The translations under genes were made by a program, and so were the position numbers. DNA of 64,000 nucleotides from Fulvimarina uroteuthidis (lineage in GTDB: Bacteria > Pseudomonadota > Alphaproteobacteria > Rhizobiales > Rhizobiaceae), in NCBI RefSeq assembly GCF_034321785.1, contig NZ_JAXLPB010000005.1, positions 186,001-250,000 of the forward strand, written 5' to 3'. How positions within the stretch are numbered: the stretch's first letter is position 1; every line of letters begins with the position of its first letter. This document shows, one piece after another, positions 7,394 through 15,297 of the stretch. Under the pieces are notes generated by a model. The model was not told the DNA's origin. It searched no databases and worked only from the letters and a program-made list of their open reading frames with translations.

Positions 7394-9193
7394 ATGGCAT
7401 CCGTCTCCGACGCAAGCAAGGACGACAAGACGATCCCGAGGCGCGGCCTGTCGCGGCGCAGGCGCTTGCGGCGTTTTCCCGTGGTTCGCAGATCGCTGTT
7501 CCGGCTGCGCTGGCTTCTGTCGCATACGGTGTTCTCGTCGCTGACGCGGCGCATCGTCTTCCTCAATCTCGTCGCACTGATCGTTCTGGTCTCCGGCATT
7601 CTCTATCTCAACCAGTTCCGCGCCGGATTGATCGACGCGCGGGTCGAGAGCCTGTTGACGCAAGGGGAGATCATGGCGGCGGCGATCGCCTCCTCGGCGA
7701 CGATCGATACGAACTCGATCACGCTCGATCCAGAGCGCCTGCTGGAGCTTCAGGCCGGCGACACGCTGACGCCCTCGTCGCGTGGCTCTGAGAGCCTCGA
7801 TTTTCCGATCGAACCCGAGCGGATCGCGCCGCTTCTTGGACGTCTGATCTCGCCGACGCGCACCCGCGCAAGGCTCTACGATCGCGACAGCAATCTCATT
7901 CTCGACACCCGCCATCTCTATGCGCAGGGTCAGGTGCTGCGCTACGATCTGCCCCCGGTCGAGCTCGACGATGGCACGCTGATCGGCGACGTCGTCGGCT
8001 GGTTCGAACGGCTGTTTTCCAGCAACAGGTTGCCGACCTATCAGGAAACACCCGGCGGTTCCGGCACGACCTATCCGGAAGTCGTCAACGCGCTGACGGG
8101 CGGACCCGCCACGGTGGTTCGCGCGACGGAAAACGGCGAACTGATCGTTTCGGTCGCCGTGCCGATCCAACGCTTCCGGGCCGTACTCGGCGTGCTCCTC
8201 CTTTCGACCCAGGGCGGCGATATCGACAAGATCGTCCAGGCCGAGCGGACTGCGATCGTGCGCACCTTCGCGGTCGCGGCGCTCGTGACGATCGCCTTGT
8301 CGGTCCTGCTCGCGTCGACCATCGCGACCCCGCTCAGAAAGCTGTCGGCCGCCGCCGTGCGGGTGCGGCGCGGCGTCAACGACCGGGCCGAGATCCCCGA
8401 TTTCGGCGACCGGGCGGACGAAGTGGGCAATCTGGCCGTCGCCCTCAAGGACATGACCCGGACGCTCTACGCCCGCATCGACGCGATCGAATCCTTTGCC
8501 GCCGACGTCAGCCATGAACTGAAGAACCCCCTCACCTCGCTTCGCAGCGCGGTCGAAACCCTTCCACTGGCCAAGAACGAGAAGAGCCGCGAGCGTCTCC
8601 TCGAAATCATCCAGCACGATGTGCGTCGCCTCGACCGGCTGATCACCGACATCTCGGATGCGTCGCGGCTGGACGCCGAGCTGGCGCGCCAGGAGGCGCA
8701 CGTGGTCGATGTCGCCAAACTTCTGGAATCGGTCGTCGAAGGCATTCGCGGGCGCGTCAAGCCGGACCGCGCGACGGCGATCAATCTGCGCGTTCAGCCG
8801 GTGCCGCCCAACATGAAGGGCGGAACTCAGGTGATCGGGCACGATCTTCGCCTCAGCCAGGTGTTCACGAACCTGATCGAGAATGCCCGATCCTTCGTCC
8901 CGGCGGATGGCGGGCGGATCGACATCGACGTCCGCCGCCGAACGAACCGCCTCGTCGTGTCGGTCGAGGACAATGGCCCCGGCATCCAAGCCGAGGACAT
9001 CGACCGGATCTTCGAGCGGTTCTACACCGACCGCCCGGGCGCCGAAGCGTTCGGCCAGAACTCCGGTCTCGGCCTTTCGATCAGCCGCCAGATCGTCGAG
9101 GCCCATGGCGGTACGATCCGGGCGGAAAACGTCATCGAGCGGACGGACGTGAAGGGCGCACGATTCATCGTATCGATACCGACCGGGATCTGA
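7394..9193 (+). CDS. chvG: Sensor histidine kinase ChvG (ExoS/BvrS)
   Basis: About 599 residues from the ATG at 7394, which has AAGGA upstream and matches the length of ExoS (about 595). An in-frame ATG at 7313 would add 27 residues. After an Arg-rich cytoplasmic start comes a membrane span near residue 57, a large periplasmic sensor domain, a second span near 300, a HAMP linker, the phospho-acceptor His374 in SHELKNPLTS, then N, G1 and G2 boxes (NLIENA, DNGPGI, GLGLSIS). It is an inner-membrane kinase for ChvI. The hprK, manX and ptsH genes follow directly, the usual order in Hyphomicrobiales. Confidence 0.94.
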   Translation: MASVSDASKDDKTIPRRGLSRRRRLRRFPVVRRSLFRLRWLLSHTVFSSLTRRIVFLNLVALIVLVSGILYLNQFRAGLIDARVESLLTQGEIMAAAIASSATIDTNSITLDPERLLELQAGDTLTPSSRGSESLDFPIEPERIAPLLGRLISPTRTRARLYDRDSNLILDTRHLYAQGQVLRYDLPPVELDDGTLIGDVVGWFERLFSSNRLPTYQETPGGSGTTYPEVVNALTGGPATVVRATENGELIVSVAVPIQRFRAVLGVLLLSTQGGDIDKIVQAERTAIVRTFAVAALVTIALSVLLASTIATPLRKLSAAAVRVRRGVNDRAEIPDFGDRADEVGNLAVALKDMTRTLYARIDAIESFAADVSHELKNPLTSLRSAVETLPLAKNEKSRERLLEIIQHDVRRLDRLITDISDASRLDAELARQEAHVVDVAKLLESVVEGIRGRVKPDRATAINLRVQPVPPNMKGGTQVIGHDLRLSQVFTNLIENARSFVPADGGRIDIDVRRRTNRLVVSVEDNGPGIQAEDIDRIFERFYTDRPGAEAFGQNSGLGLSISRQIVEAHGGTIRAENVIERTDVKGARFIVSIPTGI

Positions 9194-9203
9194 CGGGACC
9201 ATC

Positions 9204-9659
9204 ATGGGCGAGAACATACACGGCACCGCGCTTCGTGTCGGGTCCTACGGGATCCTCATTCGCGGTGCGGCCCGCAGCGGGAAATCGAGCCTCTGCATCT
9301 CGCTGCTTCGCCGAGCCGCCTCGCTGTCGCTCGACGCCGGACTAATCAGCGACGACCGGGTCGATCTCAAGCGCTGCGAGGCCAACGTCATCATGTCCGC
9401 ACCGCCGGTCCTGATGGGTCTGATCGAGATTTCCGGGGTGGGCATCATCCGCGAAACGCCGACGGCACCTGCCGCCTTATCACTCATTGTTGATCTCGTC
9501 GCGGCGGAAGACCTCATGCGTCTTCCCGAGAAAACCATGCAAGAATGCGAACTCCTGGGGCGGGCCATTCGTCGGATCGCCGTCCCAAGGCGAGACGCAG
9601 CGTTCACGGCGGATGTGATTTTATCGCTTCTAACTGATGATAACTTGCAGGTTCGCTGA
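9204..9659 (+). CDS. hprK: HPr kinase/phosphorylase, short form
   Basis: A 151-residue protein, about half the size of the Firmicutes enzyme. It keeps the C-terminal catalytic domain only: Walker A at 21-29 (GAARSGKSS), then ISDDRV and GLIEISGVGII, which match the HprK signature. HprK phosphorylates a serine of HPr using ATP and can also remove the phosphate. The short form lacking the N-terminal domain is usual in alphaproteobacteria. The gene starts 10 nt after chvG, suggesting co-transcription with the two-component system, and precedes genes for a mannose-type EIIA and its substrate HPr. Confidence 0.92.
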   Translation: MGENIHGTALRVGSYGILIRGAARSGKSSLCISLLRRAASLSLDAGLISDDRVDLKRCEANVIMSAPPVLMGLIEISGVGIIRETPTAPAALSLIVDLVAAEDLMRLPEKTMQECELLGRAIRRIAVPRRDAAFTADVILSLLTDDNLQVR

Positions 9660-9830
9660 GACTCGCCTTGCAAACTCATTCGAAACTGTGAAGCTTCCCG
9701 GCAGAGGCGATCCTCGCGCCAGCCATCCCGGCTAGAGTCATGGTCCGGACGCGCAGAACCGTTGCGTGTGCGGACCCCAATATTCGGAGAACACGATGCC
9801 GCTGACTTCGTACGGAGCGTCAACGCTTAC

Positions 9831-10232
9831 ATGATTGGTCTCGTACTCGTTACCCATGGCAGGCTGGCAGAGGAATTCCGCAACGCGCTGGAGCACGTCG
9901 TCGGGCCGCAGGAGGCGTTCGAGACGATCTCCATCGGGCCGGAAGACGATATGGAGCAGCGACGCACCGATATCATCGAGGCGGTCGCCCTGGCCGAGCG
10001 CGGGGAAGGCGTCATCATCCTGACCGACATGTTCGGCGGCACGCCATCGAACCTCGCCATTTCCGTCATGGACGGAACGCGCGTCGACGTGCTTGCCGGC
10101 GTCAACCTGCCGATGCTCATCAAGCTGGCGAGCGTCCGCGTCGACAAGCCGATCGCCGAGGCCTTGGCGGACGCTCAGGAAGCGGGCAGGAAATACATCA
10201 ACATCGCGAGCCGTGTGCTCAGCGGAGCGTAA
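9831..10232 (+). CDS. manX: PTS EIIA component, mannose family
   Basis: A 133-residue cytoplasmic protein from the ATG at 9831; a longer in-frame start adds 23 unrelated residues. It begins with the EIIA-Man signature LVTHG, whose His9 is the expected phosphorylation site, and contains LTDMFGGTPSN. Mannose-type EIIA domains receive phosphate from HPr. No EIIB or EIIC gene is present, so this protein is likely part of a regulatory PTS, not a sugar transporter. It lies between hprK and ptsH, with only three bases to the latter. Confidence 0.93.
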   Translation: MIGLVLVTHGRLAEEFRNALEHVVGPQEAFETISIGPEDDMEQRRTDIIEAVALAERGEGVIILTDMFGGTPSNLAISVMDGTRVDVLAGVNLPMLIKLASVRVDKPIAEALADAQEAGRKYINIASRVLSGA

Positions 10233-10235
10233 ACC

Positions 10236-10583
10236 ATGAGAGAAGTTTCTGAACAATCCGGCGACTGCGGCGCCTATCCTCTGGAAGACGAAGCGCCCGA
10301 TCAGCCGAACGCGAAGGTCGAGCGGGTGCTGACCATCTGCAATCGCCGCGGGCTGCACGCCAGGGCATCCGCCCGGTTCGTCCAGACCGTCGACCTCTTC
10401 GATGCCGAAGTCACCGTCAAGCGGGACGGCATGACGGTGGGGGGTCAGTCGATCATGGGGCTGATGATGCTTGCGGCCACCAAGGGCTGCGACGTCCACG
10501 TATCGGCGACCGGCCGCGATGCGACCGCCGTCCTCACCGCACTCAAGACGCTTGTCGACGATCGGTTCGGCGAGGAGAGCTGA
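10236..10583 (+). CDS. ptsH: Phosphocarrier protein HPr
   Basis: A 115-residue HPr with an unusual acidic N-terminal extension of about 26 residues. The active-site His41 sits in RRGLHARAS, and Ser72, the residue HprK would phosphorylate, sits in GGQSIMGLM; their spacing of 31 equals that of His15 and Ser46 in classical HPr. It would pass phosphate from enzyme I (PtsP is encoded at 37.7-39.9 kb) to EIIA proteins. The extension may not be translated in full, but no better start is visible. Confidence 0.93.
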   Translation: MREVSEQSGDCGAYPLEDEAPDQPNAKVERVLTICNRRGLHARASARFVQTVDLFDAEVTVKRDGMTVGGQSIMGLMMLAATKGCDVHVSATGRDATAVLTALKTLVDDRFGEES

Positions 10584-10928
10584 CTGGTTCCCCGCGGCGG
10601 CGTCGCGACGGGGCGGACCACGCGCAACCGACGCGACTTCAGGCGACGTCCTGCACGCGGCCTGCCGAACGACCAGGGTTCGGTTCACAACTTGCCATCA
10701 TATCGCGACGGCGCGCCTTCTTGCCGCGCCGGCAAAGGGTGAGCCGCCGCGCGGTCGCGGCAGCCACGCTCGAGGGTCCACCGACCGCCTCGGCACCCTT
10801 CGTTAACATCAAGACATAAAGATTTCTTTATATCATCTTGAGATCCGGGCTGCCTGCTGGTAAGGAGCCGTGGACACGCGGTTCTCCCATCGATCGCGAA
10901 CGACTTTTCGAAACGAAGGATGCCGACC
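10584..10928. other. Intergenic region ptsH-ahcY
   Basis: 345 bases with several GC-rich inverted repeats in the first half and an AT-rich segment at about 10803-10840 that holds a palindromic operator-like site, listed separately. The ahcY promoter is probably here. No SAM or SAH riboswitch consensus was recognised. Confidence 0.5.
10816..10831. promoter_or_regulatory. Palindromic operator-like site upstream of ahcY (possible SahR site)
   Basis: Half-sites ATAAAG (10816-10821) and CTTTAT (10826-10831) form a palindrome with a four-base centre, flanked by a further complementary pair CAAGA/TCTTG at 10810-10814 and 10836-10840. ArsR-type SahR regulators control S-adenosylhomocysteine recycling genes in several proteobacteria through AT-rich palindromes of this general kind. 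Assignment to SahR is inference from position and symmetry; no sahR gene is in the window. Confidence 0.5.
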
Positions 10929-12329
10929 ATGGCCGAACAGAACGATTATATCGTTGCCGACATCTCGCTCGCCGATTACGGCCGCAAGGAAATCGACATC
11001 GCCGAGACGGAAATGCCGGGCCTGATGGCCTGCCGCGAAGAGTTCGGCGCCGAAAAGCCCCTGAAGGGCGCGCGCATCACCGGCTCGCTTCACATGACGA
11101 TCCAGACGGCCGTTCTCATCGAAACCCTCACGGCCCTCGGCGCCGAGGTTCGCTGGGCCTCGTGCAACATCTTCTCGACGCAGGATCACGCCGCGGCCGC
11201 GATCGCCGCGACCGGCGTCCCGGTCTTCGCCATCAAGGGGGAAACCCTCGAGGAATACTGGACCTACACGGACCGCATCTTCCAGTGGCCGGACGGCCAG
11301 CCATCCAACATGATCCTGGACGATGGCGGCGATGCCACGATGTATATCCTGCTCGGCGCACGCGCCGAGGCCGGCGAGGACGTCCTGTCCAATCCCGGCA
11401 GCGAGGAAGAGGAAGTCCTCTTCGCCCAAATCAGAAAGCGCATGGGCGAGACGCCGGGCTTCTTCGCCAGACAGCGCGACGCGATCATCGGCGTGACGGA
11501 AGAGACGACGACGGGCGTCAACCGCCTTTACCAGCTGCAGAAGAAGGGTCTCCTTCCGTTTCCGGCGATCAACGTCAACGATTCCGTCACGAAGTCGAAG
11601 TTCGACAACAAGTATGGCTGCAAGGAAAGCCTCGTCGACGGCATCCGTCGCGGCACCGACGTGATGATGGCCGGCAAGGTCGCGGTCGTCTGCGGTTACG
11701 GCGATGTCGGCAAGGGTGCGGCCCAGTCTCTCCTGGGAGCCGGCGCTCGCGTCAAGGTTACCGAGGTCGACCCGATCTGTGCGCTTCAGGCCGCCATGGA
11801 CGGCTTCGAGGTCGTCACGCTCGAGGATGCCGGCCCGAAAGCCGACATCATCATCACGACGACCGGTAACAAGGACATCGTGACGATCGACAATATGCGC
11901 TCGTTCAAGGACATGGCGATCGTCGGAAACATCGGCCACTTCGACAACGAGATCCAGGTCGGCGCGCTCAAGAACCACCAGTGGACGAACATCAAGCCAC
12001 AGGTGGACATGATCACATTCCCCGACGGCAAGCGGATGATCCTCCTGTCGGAAGGCCGCCTTCTCAACCTCGGCAACGCCACCGGACATCCGAGCTTCGT
12101 CATGTCGGCCTCCTTCACGAACCAGACGCTCGCGCAGATCGAGCTGTTCACGAAGCCCGATCAGTATCGGAACGAAGTCTACGTTCTGCCGAAACATTTG
12201 GACGAGAAAGTTGCCCGTTTGCATCTTGCCAAGCTTGGCGCAAACTTGACCGAACTCAGCCAGAGCCAGGCTGATTACATCGGCGTTTCGCCGAGCGGCC
12301 CTTACAAGCCGGAACATTACCGCTACTAA
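10929..12329 (+). CDS. ahcY: Adenosylhomocysteinase
   Basis: A 466-residue protein, the normal length. The ATG at 10929 gives a family-like N-terminus (ADISLADYGRKEI); the in-frame ATG three codons upstream is a less likely start. Motifs include FSTQDHAAAA near the active site, NVNDSVTKSKFDN, the NAD-binding GYGDVGKG, and the C-terminal KPEHYRY that completes the partner subunit's site. It hydrolyses S-adenosylhomocysteine to adenosine and homocysteine, relieving product inhibition of methyltransferases. A palindromic operator-like site lies about 100 bases upstream, and an intrinsic terminator follows. Confidence 0.97.
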   Translation: MAEQNDYIVADISLADYGRKEIDIAETEMPGLMACREEFGAEKPLKGARITGSLHMTIQTAVLIETLTALGAEVRWASCNIFSTQDHAAAAIAATGVPVFAIKGETLEEYWTYTDRIFQWPDGQPSNMILDDGGDATMYILLGARAEAGEDVLSNPGSEEEEVLFAQIRKRMGETPGFFARQRDAIIGVTEETTTGVNRLYQLQKKGLLPFPAINVNDSVTKSKFDNKYGCKESLVDGIRRGTDVMMAGKVAVVCGYGDVGKGAAQSLLGAGARVKVTEVDPICALQAAMDGFEVVTLEDAGPKADIIITTTGNKDIVTIDNMRSFKDMAIVGNIGHFDNEIQVGALKNHQWTNIKPQVDMITFPDGKRMILLSEGRLLNLGNATGHPSFVMSASFTNQTLAQIELFTKPDQYRNEVYVLPKHLDEKVARLHLAKLGANLTELSQSQADYIGVSPSGPYKPEHYRY

Positions 12330-12360
12330 GTCCAGTCGTTCGCCCCGACGAACTTGCGAG

Positions 12361-12398
12361 AGCCGCCGAAGTCAATTGCTTCGGCGGCTTTTTCTTTT
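12361..12398 (+). terminator. Rho-independent terminator after ahcY
   Basis: A 10-bp perfect stem, agccgccgaa (12361-12370) and ttcggcggct (12380-12389), with a T-rich tail to 12398. It begins 31 bases after the ahcY stop and separates ahcY from divL. Confidence 0.93.
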
Positions 12399-12550
12399 TG
12401 AATTCCAACAGGCGCTGCGTTGCACCGTTTTTGGGTATGCTTAATAATGCTGGCAGGACGGCAATTGCGGTTGCGGACGGTTGCCCTGTGAGTGTTGCGT
12501 TCGACAGTGTGTCCGGTTTCAAATTGATAGCGAAGTTGAGGATCGACACG

Positions 12551-15217
12551 ATGGGCGATGAGTGTGGGATTCTGCGTCGAAAGGACTGGACCGATCGTCG
12601 TGGTTCGGCTTCGAACGGGAAACATACGACAAGCGCGGCGTTCGCAGAATCTCCCCACTCGCGCCACGGCACCCGATCCGACACGCTGCTCTTCGTGACC
12701 TCCGGGGGGCTCGGGCTTTCGCTCGGTTTCATATCGGCAACACCCGCCCATGCGCAGTCCACGCCCTTCGACGGGTCGGCCTCGGTCACGATCCTGGCAC
12801 TGATCGCGATCGCGGTCGGCGTCGCCATGGTTTGCGCCGTTTACCTCATGCAGTATCGCGCGGCGCTGACCCGCGAGAACGACGCGCTGATCGCGAAGAT
12901 CAAGAGCCTCGACCAGACCAACAACGATCTCACGGCGATCCTGTCCGCGAGTGACCAGCGCCTTCTCGCCTACAAGGCCGGCGATGCGCCGCGGGTCTTC
13001 GGCGAACTGCCGAAGGAAGCGGCGGCGCCGCACACGCCGCAGCGCTTTCTGGAATTTGCGGATTGGCTGCCCAGCGACGCCGCGGGCGAACTTGCCGTGC
13101 ACATCGAACGCCTCATCGATCGCGCCACCCCCTTCCTGATTTCGCTTCATACCCGGGCCGACGAGCTGATCGAGGTGGACGGGCGGACCCATGGCGATCT
13201 CGCTTTGGTCCGGTTCACCCACATGGCCGGTCTGCGCGCGAAGCTGCAGCGCGCCGGAAACGAACTCGCCGAAGCGCTCGGCACGGTCGATACCATGCAG
13301 GCGCTCCTCGACACGGTGCCGATCCCGGCCTGGCTGCGCGATGGCCAGGGCCGCCTCTTCTGGGTCAACCAGGCCTATTCCGCGGCCGTCGAAGGCGGTT
13401 CGCCGGAGGATACGATCGCCAGCCGCACCGAGTTTCTCGGCGAGACCGACCGCTTGGCCGTGGCCGCCGCGGTTCGCGAGCATTCGATGTTCACCGGAAA
13501 GCTGTCGACGGTCGTCAACGCCGACCGGCATATCTTCGAGATCACCGAAATCGCCGGCCCGCTCGGCTCGGCAGGGCTCGCCATCGATATTTCCGACACC
13601 GAGAATATCCGCCGCGAACTGCGCCAGACCATCGAAAGCCAGTCCGAAACCCTCGACAAGCTGGCGACGGCGGTGGCGCGCTTCGATCCGGACACGCGTC
13701 TGGCCTACAACAATGCGGCGTTCAAGGAGCTGTTCGGGCTGAAGGACGAGTTCCTGAATTCCGATCCCGATCATGTCGCCTTTCTCGACCATCTGCGCCA
13801 TGCCGGGGTGCTGCCGACCGAGACCGCGTTTCCCAGCCAGCGCCGCCAGGAGGATCTGGCCGCCTACAAGGCGACGGGGCCGACGGAGACCATGTGGCAC
13901 CTCAAGGGCGGCAAGACGCTGCGCGTCGTGGCGACGCCGCATCCCCAGGGCGGGGCGACCTTCGTGTTCGAGGACATCACGGAGCGCCTGAAGCTGGAAA
14001 TGGAAGTCAAGACGGTCGCCCAGCTTCAGCGCGAGACGCTCGATTATCTCGGCGAAGGCGTCGCCGTGTTCGGCAGCGATGGACGGCTGCGCCTGTCCAA
14101 TCCGATTTTTGGCACGATGTTCGGCCTCGACGAGAGCTATCTGGAAACCAAGCCGCGCATCCAGACATTCGGCGAGCTTGCGAAGGTCGCGATCGAGTTG
14201 GGTCCGGCATCGGGCGACGGCTGGCACGGGCTCAGCGTTCTCGTGACCTCGATCGACGAGATGGGGCGCGACCCGGAAGCCGGCGAGATCCAGCTCTCCA
14301 GCGGTCTGACGCTCGCCTACAAGGCCGTGCCGCTCCCCAATGCCCAGACCATGCTGACATTTTCCGACGTCTCCGATGCCAGGGCCGCCGAGCGGATGCT
14401 GCTGGAGAAGAACGACGCGCTCGAAGAAGCCAATCGCATCAAGTACGATTTCGTGTCGTTCATGAGCTACGAGCTGCGCTCGCCGCTGACCACCGTCATC
14501 GGCTTCTCGCAGCTGCTCGGCGAGCCGGAACTCGGCTCCCTGAACCCGCGCCAGAGCGAATATCTCGAACATATCAACTCGTCCACGCGCTCGCTCCTGG
14601 CGATGGTCAACGACACGCTGGATCTCGCCACGATCGACGCCAATATCATGGAGCTGGAAGTCTCGACGGTCGACATCGCCTCGCGGGTCGAGAACGCCGT
14701 CGAAGGCGTCCAGGAGCGGCTGCACGAAAACGATCTGAAACTGCGCATCGATCTGGAACGCAGCGGCGGCGCTTTCGAAGCCGACGGCGCCCGCCTGACG
14801 CAGATCCTCTACAACCTCCTGTCGAACGCCGCGAACTTCGCCCCGCAAGGCTCCGAGATCGCGCTGGCGGCCTATCGGAGCGAGGACGAGGCGAAGATCT
14901 GCTTCGCGGTCACCGACCGGGGACCGGGCATTCCGGCGCACAAGCAGGAGAAGATCTTCGAACGCTTCGAGGCGAACGCCGAAGGCGGCCGATCGTCGGG
15001 TCCGGGCCTCGGCCTTTCGATCGTCAAGAGCCTCGTCGAACTGCACGGCGGAAAGATCTCCGTCGAGACGCCCGAAGGTGGCGGAACACGGATCGTCTGT
15101 GCGTTGCCCGCCCGCCAGACCGGATCCAGTCCGCAGGGTCCCGTCGGCAGCGATGCAACAGGCCAGGGCAAACCGGCGGGGCGCAGCCCATCCTCCTATC
15201 GCGATGCCGCCGAATGA
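12551..15217 (+). CDS. divL: DivL-like PAS-domain sensor protein with Tyr in place of the phospho-acceptor His
   Basis: An 888-residue protein from the ATG at 12551, which has GAGGA eight bases upstream. Two hydrophobic spans (about 44-64 and 79-99) are followed by a coiled-coil stretch, several PAS-like domains (about 220-590), and a histidine-kinase-like core. In the dimerisation helix the usual SHELRxPL reads SYELRSPL, with Tyr640 replacing His. The ATP-binding motifs remain intact: LYNLLSNAANF, DRGPGIP and GPGLGLSIV. This Tyr substitution is the hallmark of DivL, which in Caulobacter and Agrobacterium reads the phosphorylation state of DivK and modulates the kinase CckA, controlling CtrA and the cell cycle. 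Location between ahcY and tsaE fits rhizobial divL. Confidence 0.88.
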   Translation: MGDECGILRRKDWTDRRGSASNGKHTTSAAFAESPHSRHGTRSDTLLFVTSGGLGLSLGFISATPAHAQSTPFDGSASVTILALIAIAVGVAMVCAVYLMQYRAALTRENDALIAKIKSLDQTNNDLTAILSASDQRLLAYKAGDAPRVFGELPKEAAAPHTPQRFLEFADWLPSDAAGELAVHIERLIDRATPFLISLHTRADELIEVDGRTHGDLALVRFTHMAGLRAKLQRAGNELAEALGTVDTMQALLDTVPIPAWLRDGQGRLFWVNQAYSAAVEGGSPEDTIASRTEFLGETDRLAVAAAVREHSMFTGKLSTVVNADRHIFEITEIAGPLGSAGLAIDISDTENIRRELRQTIESQSETLDKLATAVARFDPDTRLAYNNAAFKELFGLKDEFLNSDPDHVAFLDHLRHAGVLPTETAFPSQRRQEDLAAYKATGPTETMWHLKGGKTLRVVATPHPQGGATFVFEDITERLKLEMEVKTVAQLQRETLDYLGEGVAVFGSDGRLRLSNPIFGTMFGLDESYLETKPRIQTFGELAKVAIELGPASGDGWHGLSVLVTSIDEMGRDPEAGEIQLSSGLTLAYKAVPLPNAQTMLTFSDVSDARAAERMLLEKNDALEEANRIKYDFVSFMSYELRSPLTTVIGFSQLLGEPELGSLNPRQSEYLEHINSSTRSLLAMVNDTLDLATIDANIMELEVSTVDIASRVENAVEGVQERLHENDLKLRIDLERSGGAFEADGARLTQILYNLLSNAANFAPQGSEIALAAYRSEDEAKICFAVTDRGPGIPAHKQEKIFERFEANAEGGRSSGPGLGLSIVKSLVELHGGKISVETPEGGGTRIVCALPARQTGSSPQGPVGSDATGQGKPAGRSPSSYRDAAE

Positions 15218-15297
15218 ACCTAAAGCAGTTCCGTACGAGCGCCGAACCCGAGGGCAGCGCTCTTCAGACAGCGGACAATGGGAACGGTATCGCGGCC

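Noticed and set aside
13063..15297. Continuous plus-strand frame upstream of tsaE, in another frame of divL
   Set aside because: It overlaps divL in a different frame and has no sequence pattern of its own; the TsaE/AmgK gene starts at 15298 (or 15214).
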